Source: Dyella caseinilytica (GTDB taxonomy: Bacteria; Pseudomonadota; Gammaproteobacteria; Xanthomonadales; Rhodanobacteraceae). Taken from it: a stretch of 64,000 bases of DNA. Below the pieces are notes generated by a model. The model saw only the letters and a list, made by a program, of their open reading frames with translations. It was not told where the DNA came from and searched no databases. The stretch is from assembly GCF_016865235.1 (NCBI RefSeq), contig NZ_CP064030.1, positions 3,596,001 through 3,660,000 on the forward strand, written 5' to 3'. Positions 24,959-33,328 of the stretch are shown in pieces. Both the position numbers and the translations under genes were made by a program. The number at the start of each line of letters is the position of its first letter. The stretch's first letter is position 1.

Positions 24959-25765
24959 TTATTTGAATCCGCGCTCTGCCTTGATCCGCTCGTACGCAGC
25001 GTTGATTTCGCTGGCGCGGGCCTCAGCACGCTTGCGCATTTCTTCGGGCAAGTCGCCCAGGCGGTCGGGATGATGTTCGGAAATCAGCTTGCGATAGGCG
25101 CGCTTGATGGCGCGGTCGTCGGCCGTGCGCGGAATGCCCAGTACCGCGTAGGGATCAGGCCCCATGGTATTGCGCTGCGGCGGTACGTAGCCGCCACCGT
25201 TTCCGGGACCGTGGCCACGCGCGCCCGCTGCGCCCTGCCAGACATAGCCCTTCATGGCCATCAGCGCCATCAGTTCCATGTCGCTAATGCGCAAGGCGAA
25301 CGCCAATTGGCGCAGGATCGCCATCTTCTCCGGCGGCGGATTGCCTTCTGCCAGTACGGTTTCGATCACCACGTCGAGCACGGGAAACGCGTGATCGCGG
25401 CGCAGTCCAACCCACTGGCGCAGCGCGTTGATGGGTCCGGTGACGTCGAACTCGGGCTGCTTGCCCGCATTGAAGCTGCTGATGGCCTGCTGGCGTGCGC
25501 CGGCATCCAGCCCCATGCGCGCCATCACCCGTTCGGCGATGGCGATTTCCGCCTCGGACACGCGACCGTCGGATTTGGCGATCGCGCCAAGCAAGGCGAA
25601 TAGCGGTCCCACATAGCCGCCTGCTTCCGGCGTAGCGCTGCGGCGCTGGCTGAAGCGCAGGTTGTCGAGCACGAAGCCGACAATCGCGCCGACACCGGCC
25701 CCGGCCAGGCCATGTCCAAACAGCAGGCCCGCCATGGCGAACCAGAAGGTATAGGTATAGCTCAT
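24959..25765 (-). CDS. djlA: DnaJ-like membrane co-chaperone DjlA
   Basis: Membrane-anchored DnaK co-chaperone of 268 residues. It has a short N-terminal helix with Gly-rich spacing (AMAGLLFGHGLAGAGVGAIVG), a TerB-type central domain (about 50-185, GAIAKSDGRVSEAEI), a Gly-rich linker and a C-terminal J domain (about 205-268) with the HPD motif in SEHHPDRLG. Start and length match the E. coli protein. Its ATG overlaps the cytochrome stop by 4 bases. Confidence 0.94.
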   Translation of the reverse strand: MSYTYTFWFAMAGLLFGHGLAGAGVGAIVGFVLDNLRFSQRRSATPEAGGYVGPLFALLGAIAKSDGRVSEAEIAIAERVMARMGLDAGARQQAISSFNAGKQPEFDVTGPINALRQWVGLRRDHAFPVLDVVIETVLAEGNPPPEKMAILRQLAFALRISDMELMALMAMKGYVWQGAAGARGHGPGNGGGYVPPQRNTMGPDPYAVLGIPRTADDRAIKRAYRKLISEHHPDRLGDLPEEMRKRAEARASEINAAYERIKAERGFK

Positions 25766-26094
25766 GGCTGGGCGGCTGAGGGTTGCGGTGTCTGCGCGCT
25801 GTACCAGCGTGCGAGTTGATCCAGATCAGCGTCGCTGACCGGGCCGATAGCTGCGCGCATCAGCGGGACATTGCGACTGCCGTCGCGGTAGTCCTTCAAG
25901 GCGTTGCGTAAATAATCCAGCTTTTGTCCCGCCAGGTTCGGCGCACCGGGAATCTGAGCCATGCCGGTTTCACCGTGACAGGCCGCGCAAAGCCCCAGGC
26001 GCACCGGCTTGGGCGGCATCTCGGCAGCGAGCGCTGGCAAGGCACAGGTCAGACCGAGTGCCGCGATCAATACGGTTCGCATCAATGAACGCAT
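25762..26094 (-). CDS. Class I c-type cytochrome
   Basis: Periplasmic electron carrier of 110 residues with a signal peptide ending ALPALAAE. It has one heme-binding CAACH motif (LGLCAACHGETG) and a plausible axial Met in NVPLMRAAIG. The GxxxxPNLAGQ segment (AQIPGAPNLAGQKLDYL) is typical of cytochromes feeding terminal oxidases. It overlaps djlA (ATGA) and is divergent from purC. Confidence 0.9.
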   Translation of the reverse strand: MRSLMRTVLIAALGLTCALPALAAEMPPKPVRLGLCAACHGETGMAQIPGAPNLAGQKLDYLRNALKDYRDGSRNVPLMRAAIGPVSDADLDQLARWYSAQTPQPSAAQP

Positions 26095-26197
26095 GGATAT
26101 AAAGGCGCCGATTCTAGCAGTGTGCGGGGTGGCTCTGATCTATTCCGCGCGCCTGGGCCGTTACAATAGCCAGCTCGTTGATCTACTGGAGCGCACC

Positions 26198-27094
26198 GTG
26201 CCCACGACCCTGCTGCAATCGAACCTGCCCGGCCTTGAGCTGATCCATCGCGGCAAGGTGCGCGACGTCCACGCCCTGCCCGGCAATCGCTTGCTGATCG
26301 TGGCCACCGATCGCCTGTCGGCCTTTGACGTGGTGCTGCCGGATCCGATTCCCGGCAAGGGCGAAATGCTCACCCAGATCTCCAATTTCTGGTTCGGCAA
26401 GACCGCACACATCATGCCCAACCATCTGCTGCACACGCCGCTGGAGGATGTGCTGCCGCAAGGTGCCAATCTGGCGCTATACAGCAAACGCGCTGTCGTC
26501 ACCAAACGGTTGAAGCCGGTGCCGGTAGAAGCCATCGCGCGTGGCTATCTGATCGGTTCGGGCTGGAAGGATTACCGCGCCACCGGATCGCTGTGCGGCA
26601 TCAAGCTGCCGGCCGGCCTGCGCCAGGCCGAGCAGTTGCCGGAGCCGATCTTCACCCCGTCGACCAAGGCGGCCGTGGGCGATCACGACGAAAACGTGAG
26701 CTTCGATGCCGTGGTGGCCGCTGTCGGCAAAGATCTGGCCGAGCAGGTGCGCGATGCCACGCTGGCGATCTACAAATGGGCAGCTGCCTACGCCGCCGAA
26801 CGCGGCATCATCATCGCCGACACCAAGTTCGAGTTCGGCACGGATGAAGACGGCAAGCTGTACGTGATGGATGAAATGCTCACGCCGGATTCCTCGCGCT
26901 TCTGGCCGGCCGATCAGTACCAGGTCGGGATCAGCCCGCCGAGCTACGACAAGCAATTCGTGCGTGACTATCTGGAAACGCTGGACTGGAATAAACAGGC
27001 ACCCGGTCCGCGCATCCCCGCCGATGTCATCAACGGTACTGCCGCGAAGTACGCCGAGGCCTTGCAGCGCGTGGCCGGCATCACGCTGGACTAA
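26198..27094 (+). CDS. purC: Phosphoribosylaminoimidazole-succinocarboxamide synthase
   Basis: ATP-dependent ligation of aspartate to CAIR in purine synthesis. The 298-residue length is that of the longer yeast Ade1-like type. Motifs are IHRGKVRDVHALP, ATDRLSAFDVVLPDPIPGKG, ARGYLIGSGWKDY, TPSTKAAVGDHDENVSF and DTKFEFGTDEDG...DEMLTPDSSRFW. GTG 26198 is chosen because GGAG precedes it and the protein then begins PTTLLQSNLPGLELIH; the frame is open further upstream into the divergent cytochrome. A TACAAT box at 26162-26167 is a possible -10. Confidence 0.96.
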   Translation: MPTTLLQSNLPGLELIHRGKVRDVHALPGNRLLIVATDRLSAFDVVLPDPIPGKGEMLTQISNFWFGKTAHIMPNHLLHTPLEDVLPQGANLALYSKRAVVTKRLKPVPVEAIARGYLIGSGWKDYRATGSLCGIKLPAGLRQAEQLPEPIFTPSTKAAVGDHDENVSFDAVVAAVGKDLAEQVRDATLAIYKWAAAYAAERGIIIADTKFEFGTDEDGKLYVMDEMLTPDSSRFWPADQYQVGISPPSYDKQFVRDYLETLDWNKQAPGPRIPADVINGTAAKYAEALQRVAGITLD

Positions 27095-27098
27095 GCGC

Positions 27099-27431
27099 AT
27101 GAATGTCTGGCTCACGCTCGGTGTGGCGATCATTGCCGAGGTCATCGGCACCAGTGCGCTGAAAGCCTCCCATGGTTTCAGCCAACTGTTGCCTAGCATG
27201 GTGGTGGTCGCCGGTTATGGCGTGGCTTTTTTCTGCCTGAGCCTGACGCTGCGGCAGATGCCGATCGGCATTGCCTATGCCGTGTGGTCGGGTGCCGGCA
27301 CCGCCTTGATCGCGCTCATTGGCGTGGTGCTTTACAAGCAACGACTCGACATACCGGCCATCATCGGCATCGTGCTGATCATTTCCGGTGTACTGGTGCT
27401 CAATCTCTTTTCCAAAAGCAGCCCTCACTGA
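27099..27431 (+). CDS. Small multidrug resistance (SMR) family transporter
   Basis: Four-helix inner-membrane exporter of 110 residues in the EmrE/Sug class. The conserved Glu of TM1 is present (AIIAEVIGTSALKAS), as are the YGVAFFCLSLTLRQMPIGIAYAVWSG(A/T)G block and the final helix VLIISGVLVLNL. Guanidinium or quaternary-cation export is typical for the family. It follows purC by 4 bases and overlaps the next start by one base (TGATG). Confidence 0.93.
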   Translation: MNVWLTLGVAIIAEVIGTSALKASHGFSQLLPSMVVVAGYGVAFFCLSLTLRQMPIGIAYAVWSGAGTALIALIGVVLYKQRLDIPAIIGIVLIISGVLVLNLFSKSSPH

Positions 27432-27919
27432 TGCCGGCCACACCAACCCAACGCAGCATGCGTGACTGGCTGGACAGCTACAGCCGCGATCATCAACACC
27501 CAACGAATCAATGGCTGCATTGGGTCTGCGTGCCGTTGATCGTCTGGAGCGCCATTGCCATGCTGTGGACGATTCCGGTGCCGCAGGCATGGTTTCGTCC
27601 CGGCTCGTGGGCGGTGCTGGCCATCGTGCTTTCCTTCACCTGGTACTGGAAACATTCACGCCGGCTTGGTGCAGCGTTGCTTGCGGTGCTATCTGTGTTT
27701 GCCTTCAGCTGCTTCTGGATATTCCAACAGTTGGGATCCGCGACGCTGTTACGCGCTGGCATCGGCGTGTTTGTCGTCGCGTGGATCGGCCAGTTCGTAG
27801 GCCACCTGATCGAAGGGCGCCGACCGAGCTTCCTCACCGATCTTGCCTACCTGCTTGTCGGTCCGGCCTGGTTGATGGATAAACTGCTGCGTCGCATCGG
27901 CTTCAGGGAAACCCCATGA
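27431..27919 (+). CDS. Mpo1-like/DUF962 membrane protein
   Basis: Membrane protein of 162 residues. It has the DUF962/YGL010W pattern: HPTNQWLHWVCVPLIVWS at the start, several helices, and QFVGHLIEGRRPSF near the C-terminus, whose His residues match the metal-binding histidines reported for yeast Mpo1, an Fe(II) dioxygenase acting on 2-hydroxy fatty acids. The bacterial function is not established. Its ATG overlaps the SMR stop and its stop overlaps the next ATG, so translation is coupled in a three-gene cluster. Confidence 0.8.
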   Translation: MPATPTQRSMRDWLDSYSRDHQHPTNQWLHWVCVPLIVWSAIAMLWTIPVPQAWFRPGSWAVLAIVLSFTWYWKHSRRLGAALLAVLSVFAFSCFWIFQQLGSATLLRAGIGVFVVAWIGQFVGHLIEGRRPSFLTDLAYLLVGPAWLMDKLLRRIGFRETP

Positions 27920-28329
27920 CGGGTCTGCTCGCGCTGCTAAGCAGCGTTATCTGGTGGGTGCTTTACAGCAGCGTCGGCGCCATCGTGCCCGCGCTGATCG
28001 TCTGGATCGTGCTGCGCTGGAGCGAACGCGTCCCGGTCGTATTCAATCGGGCTTATCTCGCCTGCCTGGTGTGGTGTTTGTTTGCCATCCTGATCAGCGC
28101 CGGTGTAGCAGCGCATCTGGGCATATGGCATCCGCCGCTTGAGCCGTTGCTTGCAAGCGGGCTGTTTCGCGTCTCGCTCGCCGTATCGATGCTGGTCGGT
28201 GTGTTTGCGCTGTGGCGGCTGATTCCGCGCATCGATGCGCGACGTATTCGGCTGACGAGCGCGTGCATGGCCGTCGCCGTGGTGATGGCCGTCGGCTTTG
28301 GCGTGCTTACAACACTGGCGAGCAACTAA
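27916..28329 (+). CDS. Four-helix membrane protein of unknown function
   Basis: 137 residues, mostly hydrophobic, with about four transmembrane helices (LLALLSSVIWWVLY, ALIVWIVLRW, LACLVWCLFAILISAGVAA and a C-terminal VAVVMAVGFGVLTTL). Positive loops (RIDARRIRL) favour a cytoplasmic side. I do not recognise a family. It overlaps the DUF962 gene by 4 bases (ATGA). Confidence 0.72.
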   Translation: MTGLLALLSSVIWWVLYSSVGAIVPALIVWIVLRWSERVPVVFNRAYLACLVWCLFAILISAGVAAHLGIWHPPLEPLLASGLFRVSLAVSMLVGVFALWRLIPRIDARRIRLTSACMAVAVVMAVGFGVLTTLASN

Positions 28330-28406
28330 CCCGCCTGACAAGCCAACATCTGACCACTCCGTCAGATCATACCTGCAGACTGCAACAGGGGCATACCCCA
28401 GCCTGA

Positions 28407-28574
28407 TGGCGCTCCTCACGCAAGAGGGCACGGCCGCCAACGGCGAGCGCGAATCAGGGTCTCCCGTTTCTGGAATCGCATGCGGATCACGGCGTCATGC
28501 CCACCGACGATCAGGCCGGACACCGCAATCGCTGCGTTGGTCTGATCAACCTTGCCTGGGAAAGCGACAGGTGA
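28407..28574 (+). pseudogene. Possible C-terminal remnant of a gene upstream of the phospholipase D gene
   Basis: An open frame after a stop at about 28406 has no credible start before ATG 28497. It ends GHRNRCVGLINLAWESDR, and its TGA overlaps the phospholipase GTG by four bases (GTGA). Such coupling is typical of a real gene end, so this may be the surviving tail of a partner gene, or a 25-residue leader from 28497. No family was recognised. Confidence 0.3.
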
Positions 28575-30571
28575 CCGACTACTACTTCCTACCCGCCCCC
28601 ATCACCACACCGATCGCTTTGTCACGCACCAACAGCGCCACGATCACCTTGCCGTGGTTTGTGCAGGCAACCCGAAAGGGACCGAAAGACGAAAAGGGCC
28701 TGGCGGAATTTCCCCCCATGCCCACCACCTATTTGCCGCTGATCAACGGCGAGGCCGCCTTTGGCGCGGTGTACGACGCCATCTTCGAAGCCAAGTCGTG
28801 CGTGGACATCATCTGCTGGGGCTTTCAGCCTTCGATGTATTTCAGGCGCGGAAGCGGTGCGCCGTGCATCGGCGATCTGCTGATCAAAAAGGCGATCGAA
28901 GGGGTCAAGGTACGTGTCCTGTCCTGGAAGGACGCCCCACCGCTGTCGCAATACACCGAAAACAATTTACCGGGTTACAGCGTTGCGCGCCTAGCGTTTA
29001 CGCACGACGAAAAACGCGACTCTCTCAATTACGACGGCCACTGGTTTTACGCGATTAACCACGGCATCGATGTGCTGAACCAGACAAAAGACAATCCGCT
29101 TGTACAGAGTGACACCCACAACGTACTGGATTTCTCTGCGTTCCTACGCACATTAGACCCCGCGAGCGCCATCCGCACACTGCAAAACATCCAATTTGTC
29201 ACACGCGGCTTTTCCAAAGACGACGGCAACGAAATCTACACGCGCGAAACAGCCTATCGCGCCGACAAGCAACTGGACGACGCGGCGATAACGGCTTTCC
29301 AGTACTTCCCCACCCACCACCAAAAAACCGTCGTGGTGGACTACGACATGCCCGACCGCTCACTCGGCTTCGTGATGGGTCACAACATGCTCGACGCCTA
29401 TTGGGATACCGATGCGCACAGTTACCTGCGCCTGGCCCCCGACGCAGGACGCAACGGCGCCACACCGCGTCAAGACATGTCCTGCAAGATCACCGGCCGC
29501 TTGCTGGAACACCTCAACTACAACTTCTGCCGCGCCTGGCAGCGCAGTACGGACGAAAACCTTCTCGCCGCGCGCATGTTCCTAGGGCCGCTGCACGAGC
29601 TGCGACGCAAGGAAGGCTTTCCTGTGATGGCGCAGATCACCCGCACCCAATCGCAGGAAGGACGGCGCGACATCAAAACGATGTACCTGCAAGCCGTCAA
29701 CAACGCCACCAACTTCATCTACATCGAAAACCAATACTTCCGCTGGCCGCCACTGGCCGACATGATCAAGGAAGCGGCCAAGGAACAGCTGACGTGGGGA
29801 CGCGATCCCGGTCAGCACGGTTCGATCTATCTGTTCGTGGTCACCAACGCAGACGACGATGCACTCTTTCAAGGCGACTTATCCACCTACCGCATGCTCG
29901 AAGGCCTGGGCCAAGCCAACGCCATGCCCACCGTCACGCGCCTAGAGCGCGGTGAAGCGTTGCAAGCGCAACGCAATAAAGCGCAGGGGCAATACGACTT
30001 GTGGAAGACGGATACGACGATCATGGACAAATTCACGCAACACGCGAAGGCGACCCAGGCACGCTTAAGCGCATTGCAGCAACAACTCGACGATCTGGAT
30101 CAACAGATCAAGAACAACAACGACGCCAACCAAGCGTTGCTGCCATTGGACATCCCCGGCCTCAAGGTACTGATCTGCACCCTGGTTGCCCCTGATGGAC
30201 CCACGCCGTGGATCAACACCTACGTGCACAGCAAGATCATGGTGGTCGACGACGTCTTCCTCACCCACGGCTCGGCCAACATCAACACACGCAGCATGGA
30301 AGTGGATAGCGAGATCAATATCTGCCATGAGCACGGCGACGTGACGCGGCCGGTTAGGGAGCATTTGTGGGACATTCATACCAAAGGAATGGGCGTGGGC
30401 CAGAACGAGAAGAACAGCAATCGATTGGATGCGGCGGATGCTTATGATCAATGGGTTAGCATCATCAAGACCAATAAGAGTCGACATGCGAAAACAGATA
30501 CAACGCTCACACCCTACGCCCCGTTGATTGCCTTCTACCGTGATTCCGCTACACGCGGCCGTCGGGACTAA
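28571..30571 (+). CDS. Phospholipase D family protein, candidate type VI secretion effector (Tle5-like)
   Basis: 666-residue enzyme with two HKD catalytic motifs: His250-x-Lys252-x4-Asp257 in HHQKTVVVD and His553-x-Lys555-x4-Asp560 in VHSKIMVVDD, followed by GSANINTRSM. The size, absence of a signal peptide, and helical insert between the motifs (coiled-coil-like AKATQARLSALQQQLDDLDQQIKNN) fit the PldA/PldB (Tle5) type VI lipase effectors, which attack membrane phospholipids of rival cells. GTG 28571 with upstream GGGAAAG is chosen; the longer frame to 28298 shows no PLD homology. It is followed at 3 bases by two Sel1-repeat lipoproteins, the genomic signature of PldB and its immunity proteins. 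No VgrG, Hcp or PAAR gene is in the window. Confidence 0.85.
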   Translation: MTDYYFLPAPITTPIALSRTNSATITLPWFVQATRKGPKDEKGLAEFPPMPTTYLPLINGEAAFGAVYDAIFEAKSCVDIICWGFQPSMYFRRGSGAPCIGDLLIKKAIEGVKVRVLSWKDAPPLSQYTENNLPGYSVARLAFTHDEKRDSLNYDGHWFYAINHGIDVLNQTKDNPLVQSDTHNVLDFSAFLRTLDPASAIRTLQNIQFVTRGFSKDDGNEIYTRETAYRADKQLDDAAITAFQYFPTHHQKTVVVDYDMPDRSLGFVMGHNMLDAYWDTDAHSYLRLAPDAGRNGATPRQDMSCKITGRLLEHLNYNFCRAWQRSTDENLLAARMFLGPLHELRRKEGFPVMAQITRTQSQEGRRDIKTMYLQAVNNATNFIYIENQYFRWPPLADMIKEAAKEQLTWGRDPGQHGSIYLFVVTNADDDALFQGDLSTYRMLEGLGQANAMPTVTRLERGEALQAQRNKAQGQYDLWKTDTTIMDKFTQHAKATQARLSALQQQLDDLDQQIKNNNDANQALLPLDIPGLKVLICTLVAPDGPTPWINTYVHSKIMVVDDVFLTHGSANINTRSMEVDSEINICHEHGDVTRPVREHLWDIHTKGMGVGQNEKNSNRLDAADAYDQWVSIIKTNKSRHAKTDTTLTPYAPLIAFYRDSATRGRRD

Positions 30572-30574
30572 CAC

Positions 30575-31843
30575 ATGCGCAAAACGACCCTGATCATTGT
30601 TATCGCTCTGCTCATTAGCGCGTGTTCGCACAAGGAAAACTCCATGACCTCACTATCTCCCTTGAACGATGTGCGCGCCAAGCTGGCTTTTACGTGCACG
30701 CACGAAGTCGATCATCTGCCGCCGCTCGATCCGCAAGCTGATCAGCTGTTCAAGTACGCGCGTTATCTGGAAAAGAAAGCAGGCCCGAAAGACTTCAACG
30801 ACATTGCGCGCCATTACCGGATTGCTACGGCATACGGCCATTACAGCGCCAATCACAACTTGCAGTTGTTGGTTTCGGAAGGCTTAGCCTCGTCAGCGCA
30901 TCCGGCCACCGAAACCATCGACTTGACGATGCAGTTGATCGCGCAAGGCGTTCCTGGCGGTTATTACGACATGGGCCACTACCTGGAGTTGGGCTATGGC
31001 GTGAAGCAGGACAAGGAGGCAGCGCTGCGTTATTTTCGCAAGGCTGCTGATTTGGGAAGCCCCGAAGGTCAGGCATATGTCGGCAATTTGCTTGAACCCT
31101 CGGATAAGGCTCCGCAGATTGCCGTACAGATGTGGCAGTGTGCAGCGGATCAGGGATTCGGAGACGCAGCCAACACGTTAGGTATCCATCTTCAAGTAGA
31201 TGAGCGCTATCCCGAAGCCGTCCAGGCATTCCAGAAAGGGGTGGCGGCAGGCGACAGTATCTCTGCGTCGACATTGAGAGATGCGTTCAAAGGTCCGCAG
31301 TCATCGAGTGATTTAGGTTATTTGGCGCTTCCAAACGACCCCGAGCGCTCACAACGCTACGACGCCATTGCTGATTTCATTCGCGCCAACGACGGCCGCA
31401 ACCCCAAAGTTCCCGACATCGACCAGATCGTGCCGCTACCGCCTGCACCGTTACCGCCGTGGGACGGCACCTTCCAGTGGCAAAAAGAACAAGACGCCAC
31501 GCCACCACCAGCCAAGCCTTCCGATGACGTAATCGAACGGCTGAGCAAGGCCAAAAACCTCGACCCCGCTACCGGCCGGCCCATTCCACCGCCGCCCAAG
31601 ACTGCGCTAGGCACCCGCGTCAAAACCGGCGAACGCTGCCCGGGAAGTGGGGACTGGTGCGCGTGGCTCACGCCCACTTACCGTATCGCTCACTTCCAGC
31701 GGAGCATCTGGCAAGGCAGTGCCATGCCCACCTACACGCTCTACAAGCCACGCCGCTTCGACCTGCTCGATGACCTGTTCGGCATGCGCCACGAAGAGGT
31801 TGTGGTGGAGTGGGAACTCATGCGCCATGCCGATACGGTGTAG
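30575..31843 (+). CDS. Sel1-repeat lipoprotein, candidate immunity protein 1
   Basis: 422-residue predicted lipoprotein: signal peptide MRKTTLIIVIALLISAC with lipobox Cys17. The central part has Sel1-type TPR repeats (about 125-235; e.g. YDMGHYLELGYGVKQDKEAALRYFRKAADLGS, split by context). The C-terminal region of about 150 residues is Pro-rich and resembles DUF6396-type tails (PPWDGTFQWQKEQDA, then CPGSGDWCAWLTPTY). It begins 3 bases after the phospholipase gene. Family precedent is the set of Sel1-like periplasmic immunity proteins of P. aeruginosa PldB. A paralogue follows immediately. Confidence 0.85.
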   Translation: MRKTTLIIVIALLISACSHKENSMTSLSPLNDVRAKLAFTCTHEVDHLPPLDPQADQLFKYARYLEKKAGPKDFNDIARHYRIATAYGHYSANHNLQLLVSEGLASSAHPATETIDLTMQLIAQGVPGGYYDMGHYLELGYGVKQDKEAALRYFRKAADLGSPEGQAYVGNLLEPSDKAPQIAVQMWQCAADQGFGDAANTLGIHLQVDERYPEAVQAFQKGVAAGDSISASTLRDAFKGPQSSSDLGYLALPNDPERSQRYDAIADFIRANDGRNPKVPDIDQIVPLPPAPLPPWDGTFQWQKEQDATPPPAKPSDDVIERLSKAKNLDPATGRPIPPPPKTALGTRVKTGERCPGSGDWCAWLTPTYRIAHFQRSIWQGSAMPTYTLYKPRRFDLLDDLFGMRHEEVVVEWELMRHADTV

Positions 31844-31845
31844 CG

Positions 31846-33138
31846 ATGCGTCGCCGCACCTTTCCTGTTCTGGCGGTCATCGGCTTTCTGTGCGCTTGCT
31901 CGCACGAGGAGAGCCCGATGGCCTCACTGCTTTCATTGGGCGATGTACGCGCCAAGCTGGCTTTTACGTGCACACACGAAGCCGATCGCTTGCCGCCGCT
32001 CGATCCGCAAGCCGACGCGTTGTTCAAATACGCACGTTATCTGGAAAAGAAAGCAGGCCCGAAAGACTTCAATGACATTGCACGCTACTACCGAATTGCT
32101 GCCGCGTACGGTCATTACAAAGCCAACCTCAACTTGCAGTTGCTCGTCTCAGAGGGTTTAGCCTCATCTCCATATCCCGCGAAGGAAACCATCGATCTGA
32201 CGATGCAGTTGATCGCGCAAGGCGTTCCTGGCGGTTATTACGACATGGGCCACTATCTGGAGTTGGGCTATGGCGTGAAGCAGGACAGGGAAGCGGCGCT
32301 GCGTTATTTCCGCAAGGCGGCCGACTTGGGCAGTCCCGAGGCACAGGCTTATGTCGGCGATTTACTGGCGCCCTCAGACATGGCTCCGGGGACCGCTCTG
32401 CAAATGCGACAATGTGCGACGGATCAGGGATATGGTGATGCGGCCAGCACCTTAGGTATCCATCTCGAAAATAGGGGACTTTATTCAGAAGCCGTCCACG
32501 CATTCCAGAAAGGCGTGGCAGGCGGTGATTCGATGTCTGCAATGGTTCTGAAGAATGCCTTTCAGTTGTCGACGCCACTTCAGACTCAGTTGTCACCATC
32601 ACAACGGCCCTATTACCTAGATCTATCCGATGATCCCGAGCGCTCACGACGTTACGGATTGATCATCGACTTCCTCGACGCCAACGACGGCCGCAACCCC
32701 AAAGTCCCTGACATCGACCAGATCGTGCCGCTGCCTCCTGCGAAGCTGCCCGAATGGGACGGCACCTTCCAGTGGCAAAAAGAACAAGACGCCACGCCAC
32801 CGCCGGCCAAGCCTTCCGATGACCTGATTGAACGGATGAGCAAGGCCAAAAACCTCGACCCTGCCACCGGCCGGCCCATTCCACCGCAGCCCAAGACTGC
32901 GCTGGGCACCCGCGTCAAAACCGGCGAACGCTGCCCGGAAAGTGGGGACTGGTGCGCGTGGCTCACGCCCACCTACCGTATCGCTCACTTCCAGCGGAGC
33001 ATCCGGCAAGGCAGTGCCATGCCCGCCTACACGCTCTACAAGCCACGCCGCTTCGACCTGCTCGATGACATGTTCGGCATGCGCCACGAAGAGGTTGCGG
33101 TGGAGTGGGAACTCGTGCGCTATGCCGATGCGGTGTAG
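31846..33138 (+). CDS. Sel1-repeat lipoprotein, candidate immunity protein 2 (paralogue)
   Basis: 430-residue paralogue of the preceding gene, starting at ATG 31846, 2 bases after its stop, with lipobox FLCAC (Cys18). Residues about 30-170 and the last 150 are almost identical to copy 1, while the section between (about 195-265) differs and is longer (AFQLSTPLQTQLSPSQRP). The frame is open upstream to 31810 but that overlaps copy 1. This is recent tandem duplication with a variable centre. Lipid anchoring would place it in the periplasm, where Tle5 toxins act. Confidence 0.85.
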   Translation: MRRRTFPVLAVIGFLCACSHEESPMASLLSLGDVRAKLAFTCTHEADRLPPLDPQADALFKYARYLEKKAGPKDFNDIARYYRIAAAYGHYKANLNLQLLVSEGLASSPYPAKETIDLTMQLIAQGVPGGYYDMGHYLELGYGVKQDREAALRYFRKAADLGSPEAQAYVGDLLAPSDMAPGTALQMRQCATDQGYGDAASTLGIHLENRGLYSEAVHAFQKGVAGGDSMSAMVLKNAFQLSTPLQTQLSPSQRPYYLDLSDDPERSRRYGLIIDFLDANDGRNPKVPDIDQIVPLPPAKLPEWDGTFQWQKEQDATPPPAKPSDDLIERMSKAKNLDPATGRPIPPQPKTALGTRVKTGERCPESGDWCAWLTPTYRIAHFQRSIRQGSAMPAYTLYKPRRFDLLDDMFGMRHEEVAVEWELVRYADAV

Positions 33139-33140
33139 CG

Positions 33141-33203
33141 ATGCACCATGAAGAAATCGCGACGACGTGAGAACTGGAGCAACACGCCACTTACATGCAG
33201 TGA
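33141..33203 (+). pseudogene. Decayed C-terminal remnant of a third Sel1-lipoprotein copy
   Basis: Directly after copy 2, the translated sequence MHHEEIAT, Thr, stop, EL-EQHATYM, stop aligns codon for codon with the copy 2 tail MRHEEVAVEWELVRYADAV. The Trp codon TGG has become TGA and several codons have drifted. The preceding TAGCGATGC is the same as the copy 1-copy 2 junction. Confidence 0.6.
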
Positions 33204-33291
33204 CACTTTGCTCTGATCGCCTTCTCGGCCCCAGCGCTCAAGGCCCTGCAGCAGCGACTTGGTAATTTCCCATAAGCGCTGCCCCCAGCCT

Positions 33292-33315
33292 TCCCTCTCC
33301 CCACAGGGAGAGGGA
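33292..33315. repeat. Family B palindromic repeat (CCCTCTCCC type), copy 1
   Basis: TCCCTCTCCC (33292-33301) pairs perfectly with GGGAGAGGGA (33306-33315) around a 4-base loop, 13 bases past the tkt stop codon. There is no T tail, so terminator function is uncertain. Related copies lie at 49402 and 49801. Confidence 0.7.
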
Positions 33316-33328
33316 GCAGAGTGAAGCG

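Noticed and set aside
28298..28570. Longer phospholipase D N-terminus starting at 28298
   Set aside because: The added 91 residues overlap the preceding membrane-protein gene and have low-complexity Arg/Ser content; GTG 28571 has a better ribosome-binding site.
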